From positions 682,001-746,000 of the forward strand of contig NZ_VWXD01000001.1 in assembly GCF_011752625.1 (NCBI RefSeq): a stretch of DNA of 64,000 bases, in the 5' to 3' direction. The first letter of the stretch is position 1. Each line of letters starts with the position of its first letter. Below the pieces are notes generated by a model. The model saw only the letters and a program-made list of their open reading frames with translations. It made no database searches and was not told where the DNA came from. Position numbers and translations under genes: made by a program. The DNA comes from Candidatus Pantoea formicae (GTDB lineage Bacteria; Pseudomonadota; Gammaproteobacteria; Enterobacterales; Enterobacteriaceae). Below are positions 26,736-34,583 of this stretch, piece after piece.

Positions 26736-27122
26736 ATGTTCGTTAAACACTATGACGTTGATGAAAACCATATTGATTTCCAGGGCGTGGTAGATGGCCT
26801 TTATTATCCGTTCTATATGGAATGGACCCGCCATGCATTTATGCGTGAAGCGCTCGGGATAGATATTGAAGAAGAATTCAAACAGGGCAAACTGTACATG
26901 GTTCTTGAATACTCTTTGCGCTTTCGTAAATCTTTGGTGAAAGGTGACAATGTCGAAGTGACATGCGCGCTTGAAAAAAATGAAAAACGTAACCGGGTGA
27001 ATTTCGTCCAACAGATAAAGGTCAATGACGTGGTTTACGCCGATGCAACTTTTGTCGCCACCTGTTTCAGTAATGGACGCCCTTCTATGCCAGAAGCGGT
27101 GTTAAATGCCTTGGCACCCTAA
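26736..27122 (+). CDS. Acyl-CoA thioesterase, 4HBT/YbgC-like hotdog fold
   Basis: A small hotdog protein of 128 residues. The N-terminus YDVDENHIDFQGVVDGLYYPFYMEWTRHAFMREALG aligns with the 4-hydroxybenzoyl-CoA thioesterase pattern (usual Asp-x-x-Gly-hVxxxxYhxxhExxR), with Gln-Gly-Val-Val at the catalytic loop; the usual Asp appears as Asp16 in HIDFQG. Expected to hydrolyse acyl-CoA thioesters in the cytoplasm. A mobile-element-like repeat is inserted 21 bp after its stop codon. Confidence 0.8.
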   Translation: MFVKHYDVDENHIDFQGVVDGLYYPFYMEWTRHAFMREALGIDIEEEFKQGKLYMVLEYSLRFRKSLVKGDNVEVTCALEKNEKRNRVNFVQQIKVNDVVYADATFVATCFSNGRPSMPEAVLNALAP

Positions 27123-27143
27123 TGAATAAAGGGGAACTATCCC

Positions 27144-27811
27144 TAATGCTTGTCAGTTAAGGGGCTCTTCAGATGAGGCTGTCATTTTCTTAAAATGGCG
27201 GCCTTTTTTATTATGCGTGGGTGGGCATGTTGGTGCGGGCCACAGCACCGCTGCTGCTGCCGGGCCGTCCTCGCGCCGCTTCGCGGTGCCCTCGGCTACA
27301 ACGTCGTGCCGGCCGGAACGTTCGGGTACGGCCGTCCTGGCCTACCCGAACTGCCTGTCGCATCCCTGCGACTGGCTCCTGGCACAACGTCTCCGCCTCA
27401 GCGCTGCGAATAGCCCTTGCAGCATCAGAGGTGCTGTGGCCTCAAACATTGTGCCCTTTGTAGCAGTAAAAACGCTATTGCCTGAGGCAGCGAGCCCTTT
27501 CAAACAGCGTACACGGATGTCAGCAAGCAGGCTGGTGCCGCTCTGGGGCTGGCATTTCGCAGCGCTGAACGGAATGAGGAAGCCAGGAGAGCCAGGAGAG
27601 CCAGCATGGATGCTGGCGAAAGGTGCAGCCGGGACAGGGAAAGTCCCGTCTGCGCCGGTCCGTCAGGCTGACGAGTGAAGTGAAGGTACCGCGTCAGCGG
27701 CGCGAGGACCGCCAGCCCCAGAGCGGCACCAGACTGCATTATCACCTGTACCGCCAGCCCCAGAGCAGCACCAGACTGCGTTATCACCTAATCCTTAACT
27801 GACAGGCATTA
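27144..27811. mobile_element. Non-autonomous IS4-like element (MITE-like), copy 1
   Basis: A 668-bp element. The left end (27144-27162) and the reverse complement of the right end (27793-27811) match at 18 of 19 positions, both TAATGC(T/C)TGTCAGTTAAGG. From memory this resembles the IS4-family terminal repeat. GAACTATCCC occurs directly outside both ends (27134-27143 and 27813-27822; 11 bp with one mismatch if the next base is included), as expected for an IS4-type target duplication. No transposase is inside. The interior is GC-rich and full of perfect hairpins, begins with an AAAATGGCGGCC hairpin plus T-run, and ends with a 42-bp unit present twice (about 27708-27789). Most of it is shared with 58366-59040. 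Confidence 0.8.
27171..27199 (+). terminator. Terminator-like hairpin at the left end of repeat copy 1
   Basis: GGCTGTCATTTT pairs with AAAATGGCGGCC (using G-U pairs) over a three-base loop and is followed by TTTTTT. The same structure occurs in copy 2 (58400-58435). It would terminate transcription leaving the upstream thioesterase gene. Confidence 0.6.
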
Positions 27812-27917
27812 CGAACTATCCCCCTTTAATACCACTTGTCACTCAAGCATAACGTTCAGCTTTGCCTGCTGAAGAGAACACATTTTATGGGCGAATACCG
27901 CGTTAACCGCTGCTTAT

Positions 27918-28973
27918 TCACCCCTGCCACTCACGCACCAGGGTCTTGATCAGTGCCCCTGCTGGCATCTCGCGTGCCAGCGCCGCCCCTTGACCTGCCC
28001 ACTGTGCACCAAAGCCGTGTTCATCTTTAGCAGCGGCCGCCGCCGCCAGCGCTTTGCCCAGCGAATAGGTTAACGGATAGTCGGGGATATCTTCTGCCAG
28101 AAATTCACCGCTAAAGGTGCAGAATGCATTGCGTAGGCAGCGCGCCTGACGACCAGAAATTGCCGCGGTGATCATGGTGACAGATTTGTGAGCCTGCCGA
28201 AGCGCGTCTTTGTAGGCTGGATTGGCTGCAGACTCTGGACATAACACAAATGCCGTACCCAATTGCACCCCAGCTGCGCCTAACTGCAGCATAGCAGCGA
28301 TGCCTGCCCCATCCATGATGCCTCCCGCAGCGATCACCGGATGAGAGGTTTGCTGGCGGATCGCCTGCACCAGCGTAAAAGTCGACAACTGGTGATCAAA
28401 CGCATTGGGGTCGAAGTGCCCGCGATGACCGCCCGCCTCAATACCTTGTGCGATGATGAAATCAATGTCGCTGCGCACAATCGCCAGCGCTTCATTAACA
28501 TTGGTCGCCGTGGCCAGTGTGACAATACCGAGTCGCTTGATTCGTTGAATCGTCTGCGGATCAGGAATACCAAAATGAAAACTCACCGCTGCCGGTTTCG
28601 CCTGCTCAATGACGTCTAGCATCGGTTGATTAGCGTGGAAGGTATGATAAATCTCCTGCAAGCCAGCGGGCAGTTCCGCATCATAGCGCGCAAACAGCTC
28701 ACGGAAACGCGCAATCCACGCCTGCTCCTTTTCGGCATTTCGTTGCACGGGCGCATGGCAAAACACGTTGACGTTAAATGGCCCTCGGGTGAGCGATTGC
28801 GTTTTGGCGATCACCGCCGCCGCCTGTTCCGGCGTTGACGCGCCAATGCTAATTGATCCCAGCGCCCCCGCTTCAGTGACGGCGGCTGCCATTTCAGGCG
28901 TCGATACGCCCGCCATCGGCGCCTGAATAAGGGGATATTGCAGATTAAGTGCCTGGCAGAGAACGTGAGTCAT
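27918..28973 (-). CDS. Nitronate monooxygenase family flavoprotein
   Basis: FMN TIM-barrel enzyme of 351 residues. The N-terminal YPLIQAPMAGVSTPEMAAAVTEAGALGSI, the middle VSFHFGIPDP, the DFIIAQGIEAGGHRGHF segment (GxEAGGH phosphate/flavin motif) and VIAAGGIMDGAGIAAMLQLGAAGVQLGTAF are hallmarks of bacterial nitronate monooxygenases (2-nitropropane dioxygenase class). They oxidise toxic alkyl nitronates such as propionate 3-nitronate. It starts at the ATG at 28973; an upstream in-frame extension crosses the regulator's promoter. Divergent from a LysR gene that probably controls it. Confidence 0.88.
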   Translation of the reverse strand: MTHVLCQALNLQYPLIQAPMAGVSTPEMAAAVTEAGALGSISIGASTPEQAAAVIAKTQSLTRGPFNVNVFCHAPVQRNAEKEQAWIARFRELFARYDAELPAGLQEIYHTFHANQPMLDVIEQAKPAAVSFHFGIPDPQTIQRIKRLGIVTLATATNVNEALAIVRSDIDFIIAQGIEAGGHRGHFDPNAFDHQLSTFTLVQAIRQQTSHPVIAAGGIMDGAGIAAMLQLGAAGVQLGTAFVLCPESAANPAYKDALRQAHKSVTMITAAISGRQARCLRNAFCTFSGEFLAEDIPDYPLTYSLGKALAAAAAAKDEHGFGAQWAGQGAALAREMPAGALIKTLVREWQG

Positions 28974-29042
28974 GAGGTTATTCCGTTGATGTGATCGCTG
29001 TCGTTGCCTTAAAATCTCTTTCTCTGAAAGATAAATCAATCA

Positions 29043-29061
29043 CATTCCCTAAAAGAGAATG
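29043..29061. promoter_or_regulatory. Candidate LysR-type operator between NMO and LysR genes
   Basis: CATTC (29043-29047) and GAATG (29057-29061) form an interrupted palindrome just upstream of the LysR start. A second one, CTTTC-TCT-GAAAG, lies at 29018-29030. Either could be the regulator's site in this 92-bp divergent region. Confidence 0.4.
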
Positions 29062-29065
29062 AATC

Positions 29066-29953
29066 ATGAACCATACTTCACTGGAAATCTTCAGCGTGGT
29101 GGCAGAAGAACTGAGCGTGGTGAAAGCAGCACAACGTCTTGGGCGTGTACAATCGAATATCACCACGCGTATACAGCAACTGGAAGAAGAGCTGGATGCC
29201 GAGCTGTTTATCCGGGATAGCAAGCGTCTGAAGTTATCACCTCAGGGCAAACTGTTCCTCAGCTATACCAAAAAATTATTGAGTCTGGGTGAAGAGGCGC
29301 GGCAGAGCCTGCATCCACACACGCCGAATGGCGATCTGGCATTGGGATCCATGGAGTGCGCCGCCGCGAGCCGTTTGACAAAACCTTTGGCCGAATTCAG
29401 CCAAACCTGTCCTGAAGTACGCCTGCTTTTCTCGACCCAACCAACAGGCCAACTCATCGAACGCGTACAGCAATCAGAACTCGACTGTGCGCTGGTGGCG
29501 CTGCCAGTCGATGACGCGGGTGAACCCCTCTGCCCCGACGATCTTCGTTATCAGCCGCTTTATGATGAACAACTGCTGCTGGTATTACCGACCACAATGA
29601 GCCATATCCGCCAGTTGAGCGACATCGACGAGGGTAAGTTAGCGGCCTTTGCCGTTGGCTGCACTTACCGTCAGTTAGCAATGCAGATGCTTCAGAACAT
29701 GGGTGCGAGTGGCAGACGTATTCAGGTGCAGGATGTCAGCTCTTATCACGCCATGTTGGCCTGCGTGGCAGCGGGAACTTATATGTGCATGCTGCCCGAA
29801 AGCGTGCTGCAACTGCTACAACTGCCTGCTGGTTTAACTTTGCTGCCTGCCGGACATGCGGTGACGCAGCTGATTTGGCGTAAGGATTACCGTTCACCCG
29901 CTCTGGATCATCTGCGTCGATTACTCGCTAGCGAGGCGAATGTCAGCGCTTAG
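29066..29953 (+). CDS. LysR family transcriptional regulator
   Basis: A regulator of 295 residues with helix-turn-helix IFSVVAEELSVVKAAQRLGRVQSNITTRIQQLEEELDAELFIRDSKRL. Val-Gln-Ser-Asn in the recognition helix is common in a LysR subgroup that includes PtxR/YhjC-like proteins. The effector domain contains ALGSMECAAASRL and QSELDCALVALPVDDAG. Divergent from the nitronate monooxygenase and overlapping the convergent MFS gene by 11 bp at its 3' end. Likely regulates the adjacent monooxygenase. Confidence 0.87.
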   Translation: MNHTSLEIFSVVAEELSVVKAAQRLGRVQSNITTRIQQLEEELDAELFIRDSKRLKLSPQGKLFLSYTKKLLSLGEEARQSLHPHTPNGDLALGSMECAAASRLTKPLAEFSQTCPEVRLLFSTQPTGQLIERVQQSELDCALVALPVDDAGEPLCPDDLRYQPLYDEQLLLVLPTTMSHIRQLSDIDEGKLAAFAVGCTYRQLAMQMLQNMGASGRRIQVQDVSSYHAMLACVAAGTYMCMLPESVLQLLQLPAGLTLLPAGHAVTQLIWRKDYRSPALDHLRRLLASEANVSA

Positions 29954-31106
29954 CCACTAATCCGGCCGCGAGCATCAATGCGGTGCTTGCCGTCCAGAGT
30001 GAAGGGTTGAACGATCCGCTAAATGCGTAGAGTTCTCCCGCCACCAAGGGACCGGCAATTTGGCCGATCCCATACAGCGCAGTCATTGCAGCAATCATGT
30101 TAAAACTGACCGCGGCAGCGAGACGTCGAGCCTCAGGCAGCGCCACGGTGACGGTGCCCATAAACGTAAAACCGACTAACAGCGCACTGGCCAGACAGAA
30201 AGGTAAGGCGTGACTGAATGCTGGCAGAATTACGCCCACCGCCTGCAATATCAGGTTTAGCAACAACGTGAAGCGGTAGCCACGTGCAACGACTAATCGA
30301 TGCCAGAAGAAACAGGACGGTGCGGCTGCAAGCCCAAATACCGCCCAGATTTGCACCGGGTCAATCCCGGTTAGCGATCCGGTTAAAAACAACGGTAAAT
30401 AAGTTGCTGTGATGATGTAGCCAAAACCGGCCAATCCGTAAATCAGCAGCAATTTCCACGCCTCTGTCGCTGTTACTGTTTGTGAACAAGTGGATGTTTG
30501 GGCCTTAAACGGATAGTCCACCAACGTATCTGGGGGACTGTTAAGCAGGCGGAAAAACACTAAAAACATCACGGCGGCACTGCCCGCACACAGCAGCCAA
30601 ATAGTTGCACTGGGCAGTGCAAGTGATTTGCCTACCGCGACCATCTCTGCTGAGAGAAAAACGCCTATACCTACACCCGAAAACAGCATTGGTGCTCCTT
30701 GCGTGTGTTGCATATGTTGCAACAGCCATAGTGAGGCCGCAATCAGTGTCACAGCACTGAAAAGCCCTGCCAGACCGCGCAGCACAATAATGGCCAGCGG
30801 AGATCGCAGCCATGCGAGAGCAACTATTGATAACAGTGTGGCAAGTACGGAAGTAAAACAGAGTCGTCGTGAGTCAACTGGGCGCGCCCGGGATAGCAAC
30901 AGTGCGCCCAACAGGTAACCGGCATAGTTTGCAGAAGCCGCCCAGTTCCCCTGCTGTAACGTCAGCAGATTCTCTTTCAGCATCACGGGTAGCACGCCGG
31001 TGAAAGCAAAACGCCCGTATCCCATGCCAATAATCAGCACCACGCTTCCGGCTATGGAAAGAAGTAGTGCGCGAATATGCGGTGGATGTTTGATTGCTGT
31101 GATCAT
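29943..31106 (-). CDS. YbfB/YjiJ family MFS transporter
   Basis: A twelve-segment membrane protein of 387 residues of the YbfB/YjiJ MFS group. Landmarks are GMGYGRFAFTGVLPVMLKENLLTLQQGNWAASANYAGYLLGALLLSR at the N-terminus (conserved GxGRFAxxPxLP pattern) and GLAGFGYIITATYLPLF at the centre. Function in this group is largely unknown; some members may export metabolites. It overlaps the end of the convergent LysR gene. Confidence 0.85.
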   Translation of the reverse strand: MITAIKHPPHIRALLLSIAGSVVLIIGMGYGRFAFTGVLPVMLKENLLTLQQGNWAASANYAGYLLGALLLSRARPVDSRRLCFTSVLATLLSIVALAWLRSPLAIIVLRGLAGLFSAVTLIAASLWLLQHMQHTQGAPMLFSGVGIGVFLSAEMVAVGKSLALPSATIWLLCAGSAAVMFLVFFRLLNSPPDTLVDYPFKAQTSTCSQTVTATEAWKLLLIYGLAGFGYIITATYLPLFLTGSLTGIDPVQIWAVFGLAAAPSCFFWHRLVVARGYRFTLLLNLILQAVGVILPAFSHALPFCLASALLVGFTFMGTVTVALPEARRLAAAVSFNMIAAMTALYGIGQIAGPLVAGELYAFSGSFNPSLWTASTALMLAAGLVAKR

Positions 31107-31309
31107 TTAAGCTCCGTTTTTGCCTGTAAATGACGATCACCTTGTCCATAAATCTCATTTCGAGAACATGAATTGATAATGCATCTTTATTCGAGATGTT
31201 ACAGGCCAACCAACAGATTTGACAAGGGCTGTTATCTGCAGAGAGGGAGGAAATCGGCGTCAGACGACTTTAGGAAGGTACAAACTAAAGAGGATGGCAG
31301 ATAAAACAG

Positions 31310-31330
31310 AGAGGGCGAGTTTAGCCCTCT
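31310..31330 (-). terminator. Terminator of the small minus-strand gene
   Basis: On the minus strand AGAGGGC, a seven-base loop and GCCCTCT (31330 down to 31310) are followed by GTTTTAT. It lies 6 bp beyond the stop of the 80-residue gene. Confidence 0.65.
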
Positions 31331-31336
31331 GAAGAA

Positions 31337-31579
31337 TTAATAATGAAATTTACGTTTTTCTAGATGGTGCGCATTAGGTGCGCAGATGAAGTGCCAACAA
31401 TTTTTTAAAATTCGAACAATCGTTTTTCCAGGCTTGATATATGATGCATCAATAATACCGTTACTTACCGCACAGAATACCACATCAATTTTATCCCCTT
31501 TAGCGTTGGCACGATGTCTGCCATAAGCTTTATGAGGAAGCGCCGTGCGTGCTATCAGATTACAGGTTGACCCTTTCAT
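31337..31579 (-). CDS. Small hypothetical basic protein (80 residues)
   Basis: Short frame coding for a Cys- and His-containing basic protein (MKGSTCNLIARTALPHKAYG..., ending CAPNAHHLEKRKFHY). A GAGG ribosome site lies six bases before the ATG, and an intrinsic terminator follows the stop immediately, so it is a self-contained transcription unit. I do not recognise a family and see no membrane segment or signal peptide. Surrounding DNA is AT-rich compared with its neighbours, which may indicate acquired sequence. Confidence 0.5.
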   Translation of the reverse strand: MKGSTCNLIARTALPHKAYGRHRANAKGDKIDVVFCAVSNGIIDASYIKPGKTIVRILKNCWHFICAPNAHHLEKRKFHY

Positions 31580-31799
31580 TTAAGCCTCACAGTATATCCG
31601 TGAATTCGTAACCTAATAATTGCATTGCATCTAACATTTGGTCAACATCCAGCCAAAGGGCGAATAATACAAAAAGGCAATAATCTATAATGTTTATGCA
31701 CGAGAGCAACGATATACCTTTCAATATCAATGAGATGGTAAGTTAACAATTCATTCATATCCTTTTCTTATTTTTGTGAAATGGCCCCAGTTATTGATT
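31580..31799. other. AT-rich intergenic region
   Basis: Non-coding AT-rich DNA upstream of the 80-residue gene and downstream of the sox operon terminators. No frame or repeat worth calling was seen; the promoter of the small gene presumably lies near 31600-31640. Confidence 0.35.
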
Positions 31800-31838
31800 A
31801 ATAAAAAGCATCCACCCGGCAAGCTGTATGGGTGGGTG
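31800..31838 (-). terminator. Terminator at the end of the sox operon
   Basis: On the minus strand CACCCACCC pairs with GGGTGGATG (nine pairs including one G-U; 31838 down to 31809, twelve-base loop) and is followed by CTTTTTATT. Confidence 0.75.
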
Positions 31839-31849
31839 ATTATTTTAAT

Positions 31850-31904
31850 GAAAAAACAAAAAGGTGAGATGAGTATTTTATAACTGCAATGAACTTCACC
31901 TTTT
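31850..31904 (-). terminator. Second hairpin with T-run after the GlxA-type regulator
   Basis: On the minus strand AAAAGGTGA (31904-31896) pairs with TCACCTTTT (31866-31858), enclosing about 28 bases, then TTGTTTTTTC. It lies 31 bp beyond the regulator stop, upstream of the stronger hairpin at 31800-31838. Confidence 0.55.
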
Positions 31905-31934
31905 AATTAACGAAAGGTGAAGCTGTGAATTGAT

Positions 31935-32963
31935 TTAATTAGGCGCAATCAGTCTTTCAACATCACGGCGACGTTTACGATAATCGCTAGGTGTTTCGCC
32001 ATATTGTTTGCGAAACCACGTAATAAGATGTGAAGCATCAGAAAATCCACAAGATTTCGCCACATTATTGATGCTGACGTTGCTGGCGATCATTAATTTG
32101 CGCGCATGTTCCAGACGCATCTTACGCCAATGGACCGCAGCCGTATCTCCCGTGCTGTGCAGGAAAGCTTGATTGAGCTGGCGGAGATTAATCTGCATCG
32201 CGCTGGTCAGGGTTTGCAGCGGTTCTGGTGAGGCCAAATGCTGTTGCATGTAGGCGATGGTGCGTTGGACCAGTTCATCATCATAGGTTTTTAACGGATG
32301 GGAGACCCGCGACCGCGTTTGTCCTCGCTTACCTTCATCCATCAACAAATACTTTTGTACTTTTTTAGCGCGCAGCTCGCCGCAGTGCTGCAGGATAATA
32401 TCCATCGCCAAATCACGTGCCGTCCCTACCGGGCTGGAGATCACCCCACCATCGCTAATGTAGGTCTGATCGATAACGGGTGACACATTCGGAAAGCGCT
32501 CACGAAATTCATCACGGGTGGTGAAATGAATCGCGCATTTCTTGCCCTCCAGCAAGCCCGCTTGTGCTGCCAAAAAGGTCGCACTGCATAAGGTGATGAT
32601 AGGGACGCGCCTGGCGTGTAAATCACGCATAGCCTCCAGTAACCAAGCTGGCGCATCACGGGTTTGATCTAATAAACCGCCAGCAAACACCACATAATCC
32701 CAGTTACTATGCAGATTGAATTCAGCAGTTGGCACAATGTGCAATCCACAGCTGGAGGTAACGGGTTGGTTATCGCAGCTCATCCATTCCCACTGACAAA
32801 AAATCTGCCGACTGAGAAAGGAGATGTCGGCTGCGAAGCGGATGGGTTCAATCAACTCGGACACGCAGTTCAATGTAAAGTGATTGATCAACACCAGGCC
32901 GATGCGGATATCAGGACGCAGTGGCGCGTCCTGAACATTTATGTGGGTGGGATAATTATCCAT
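31935..32963 (-). CDS. GlxA family AraC-type regulator (end of sox operon)
   Basis: A regulator of 342 residues with two domains. Residues 20-200 form a DJ-1/PfpI-like domain (IGLVLINHFTLNCVSELIEPIRFAAD, YVVFAGGLLDQT, and the elbow IITLCSATFLAAQAGLLEGKKCAIHF). Residues 230-335 form an AraC DNA-binding domain (LRQLNQAFLHSTGDTAAVHWRKMRLEHARKLM, then VAKSCGFSDASHLITWFRKQYGETPSDYRKRRR). This architecture is that of GbdR and SouR, regulators of betaine and sarcosine catabolism in Pseudomonas. It starts 12 bp after purU and appears to be the last gene of glyA-soxBDAG-purU. Confidence 0.87.
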   Translation of the reverse strand: MDNYPTHINVQDAPLRPDIRIGLVLINHFTLNCVSELIEPIRFAADISFLSRQIFCQWEWMSCDNQPVTSSCGLHIVPTAEFNLHSNWDYVVFAGGLLDQTRDAPAWLLEAMRDLHARRVPIITLCSATFLAAQAGLLEGKKCAIHFTTRDEFRERFPNVSPVIDQTYISDGGVISSPVGTARDLAMDIILQHCGELRAKKVQKYLLMDEGKRGQTRSRVSHPLKTYDDELVQRTIAYMQQHLASPEPLQTLTSAMQINLRQLNQAFLHSTGDTAAVHWRKMRLEHARKLMIASNVSINNVAKSCGFSDASHLITWFRKQYGETPSDYRKRRRDVERLIAPN

Positions 32964-32975
32964 TTGCGCCGCACC

Positions 32976-33842
32976 TTACCGCGAAAATACCACAGTGCGG
33001 TTTTCATACAGAAACACCCGGCGCTCAGCGTAACAAGACACCGCATGTGCCAGGGTTAAGCGTTCAATGTCACGTCCTTTGTCCACCAGATCATCAGCGT
33101 AATCCGAATGGCTCACCACTTCGACTTTCTGGCTGATAATCGGCCCTTCGTCGAGATCTTCATTAATGAAGTGCGCAGTGGCGCCAACCAGTTTTACCCC
33201 TTTGTCATACGCCTGGTGATAGGGTTTGGCACCTTTAAAGCCTGGCAGTAATGAGTGATGAATATTGATGGCTCGGCCTGCCAGCTTTTGGCACATCTCA
33301 GCCGACATGACCTGCATGTAACGTGCCAGCACCACTAGTTCAGCGCCAGTTTCCTGTACCACCTGCCAGATCTGCCGCTCCTGCTCTTCACGTGTCGCAG
33401 CGGTCACCGGGAAATAGTGATAGGGCAAACCGTGCCAGGCGACGATGGGCTCCAGCAACGGGTGGTTGGAAATCACCGCTTTAATGTCGATCGCCAGTTT
33501 TCCCGCGCGATGACGATAGAGCAAGTCATTCAGGCAATGGTCGGTTTTCGACACCATAATCACCACCGGCACTTTATAATCCGGTTCCGTCAGCTCATAG
33601 GACATGGCGAAATCGGCGGCACGCAGGCTAAATTCATCGCGAAAGGCGACCGGATCAAAGCTCTCCGTCTGCGGCTCAAACACCGTGCGGATAAAGAAAC
33701 GTTTGGCACACTTGTCATCAAAGCTGTGCTGTTCATTGATATAGCAGCTCTGCTCTTTGAGAAAACGTGTGACCACATCAACACTGCCCAGCTTGCTGGG
33801 GCACTGTGCGGTCAAAATCCAGTTTGCGTGATGACGACTCAT
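32976..33842 (-). CDS. purU: Formyltetrahydrofolate deformylase (PurU)
   Basis: Cytoplasmic enzyme of 288 residues hydrolysing 10-formyl-THF to formate and THF. An N-terminal ACT-like domain (WILTAQCPSKLGSVDVVTRFLKEQSCYI) precedes a formyltransferase-type domain with catalytic residues in AINIHHSLLPGFKGAKPYHQAYDKGVKLVGATAHFINEDLDEGPII (Asn, His and Asp). In this operon it would recycle THF loaded with one-carbon units from sarcosine, as PurU2 does in Pseudomonas sox operons. The ATG at 33842 begins the conserved domain. The 102-bp gap from soxG contains two overlapping hairpins. Confidence 0.9.
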   Translation of the reverse strand: MSRHHANWILTAQCPSKLGSVDVVTRFLKEQSCYINEQHSFDDKCAKRFFIRTVFEPQTESFDPVAFRDEFSLRAADFAMSYELTEPDYKVPVVIMVSKTDHCLNDLLYRHRAGKLAIDIKAVISNHPLLEPIVAWHGLPYHYFPVTAATREEQERQIWQVVQETGAELVVLARYMQVMSAEMCQKLAGRAINIHHSLLPGFKGAKPYHQAYDKGVKLVGATAHFINEDLDEGPIISQKVEVVSHSDYADDLVDKGRDIERLTLAHAVSCYAERRVFLYENRTVVFSR

Positions 33843-33892
33843 GGTAAAACCCTCGAGATATCTGAATAAGCGGTCGCCATGAATGAAGAGCA

Positions 33893-33933
33893 ACCCTACG
33901 ACGATTTTCATAGGGTGCGCATTGAAGCGCACC
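33893..33933 (-). promoter_or_regulatory. Two overlapping hairpins in the soxG-purU gap
   Basis: In minus-strand RNA order, GGTGCGC (33933-33927) pairs perfectly with GCGCACC (33920-33914). ACCCTA (33916-33911) pairs perfectly with TAGGGT (33898-33893). The pairs share the ACC at 33916-33914, so full formation of one disrupts the other. No T-run follows. It could be an mRNA processing or stability element, or a switch affecting purU. Confidence 0.45.
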
Positions 33934-33944
33934 TGGAATAAACT

Positions 33945-34583
33945 TCAGCTCAGCATGTCAATGTCATACTCAGCCCCGGCATCCAGCAACCAGCGGTAGC
34001 TGTAATCGGCAAAGCTACGGCGTACCACTAACTCCCAACGATCTTCACTGGGACGACGTAAAATCACCGATGCTTTGGCGAAGCAGGTCATCACCCCTTT
34101 TCCCGCCGGGAAATTGTGTGGATGAACGTTATACACCACCGATTTTTTCAGCAGTTCAACGGCGTGTTTCCCACTCAGTTCGAGCAGCGTTTGTCCGCCG
34201 CTGACGTTAACAATGGCGTAATGTGCGTCACCCAGTGCAGCACGCAGACGCTGTTCCACGGCAAACTCTTCACCTGGTGGCACAATCAGTAGCCACTCAT
34301 CGGGAGATAGCCACTGTGCGCTGTAATCGCCCTGTTGCGTCAACGTGAGCGGCTGGGCTGGCAGCGAAAGTTGCAGCTCCTCGCGCAGTGCTTTATCGAG
34401 TTCGATGGCGGCTCCACGTAGCGTAAGATGGCCAAGCAGAGGCCGCTCACGCAGGGTGATGTTCGGTTTACCTGTCGCCGCAGGCACGCCAGTTTGCTGA
34501 TAGCTCCACATCAGTGGCGATTCGGCGGCCACCGTAGCGGAAGGATGTGCATCGAATTGATTACAGGTTGTGGTCTCAGACAT
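33945..34583 (-). CDS. soxG: Sarcosine oxidase subunit gamma
   Basis: Gamma subunit of heterotetrameric sarcosine oxidase, 212 residues. It shows the GcvT-related pattern (ITLRERPLLGHLTLRG, then YSAQWLSPDEWLLIVPPGEE, IVNVSGGQTLLELSG, VRRSFADYSYRWLLDAG). The subunit is structural. Its start overlaps the end of soxA by 8 bp, so translation is likely coupled. The ATG at 34583 has a GGAGAG site. Confidence 0.9.
   Translation of the reverse strand: MSETTTCNQFDAHPSATVAAESPLMWSYQQTGVPAATGKPNITLRERPLLGHLTLRGAAIELDKALREELQLSLPAQPLTLTQQGDYSAQWLSPDEWLLIVPPGEEFAVEQRLRAALGDAHYAIVNVSGGQTLLELSGKHAVELLKKSVVYNVHPHNFPAGKGVMTCFAKASVILRRPSEDRWELVVRRSFADYSYRWLLDAGAEYDIDMLS

Noticed and set aside
27195..27787. 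Several overlapping Arg/Pro/Ala-rich reading frames in repeat copy 1
   Set aside because: They occur in several frames and both strands of a GC-rich hairpin-rich repeat; conservation with copy 2 follows from nucleotide identity, and no protein family is recognisable.
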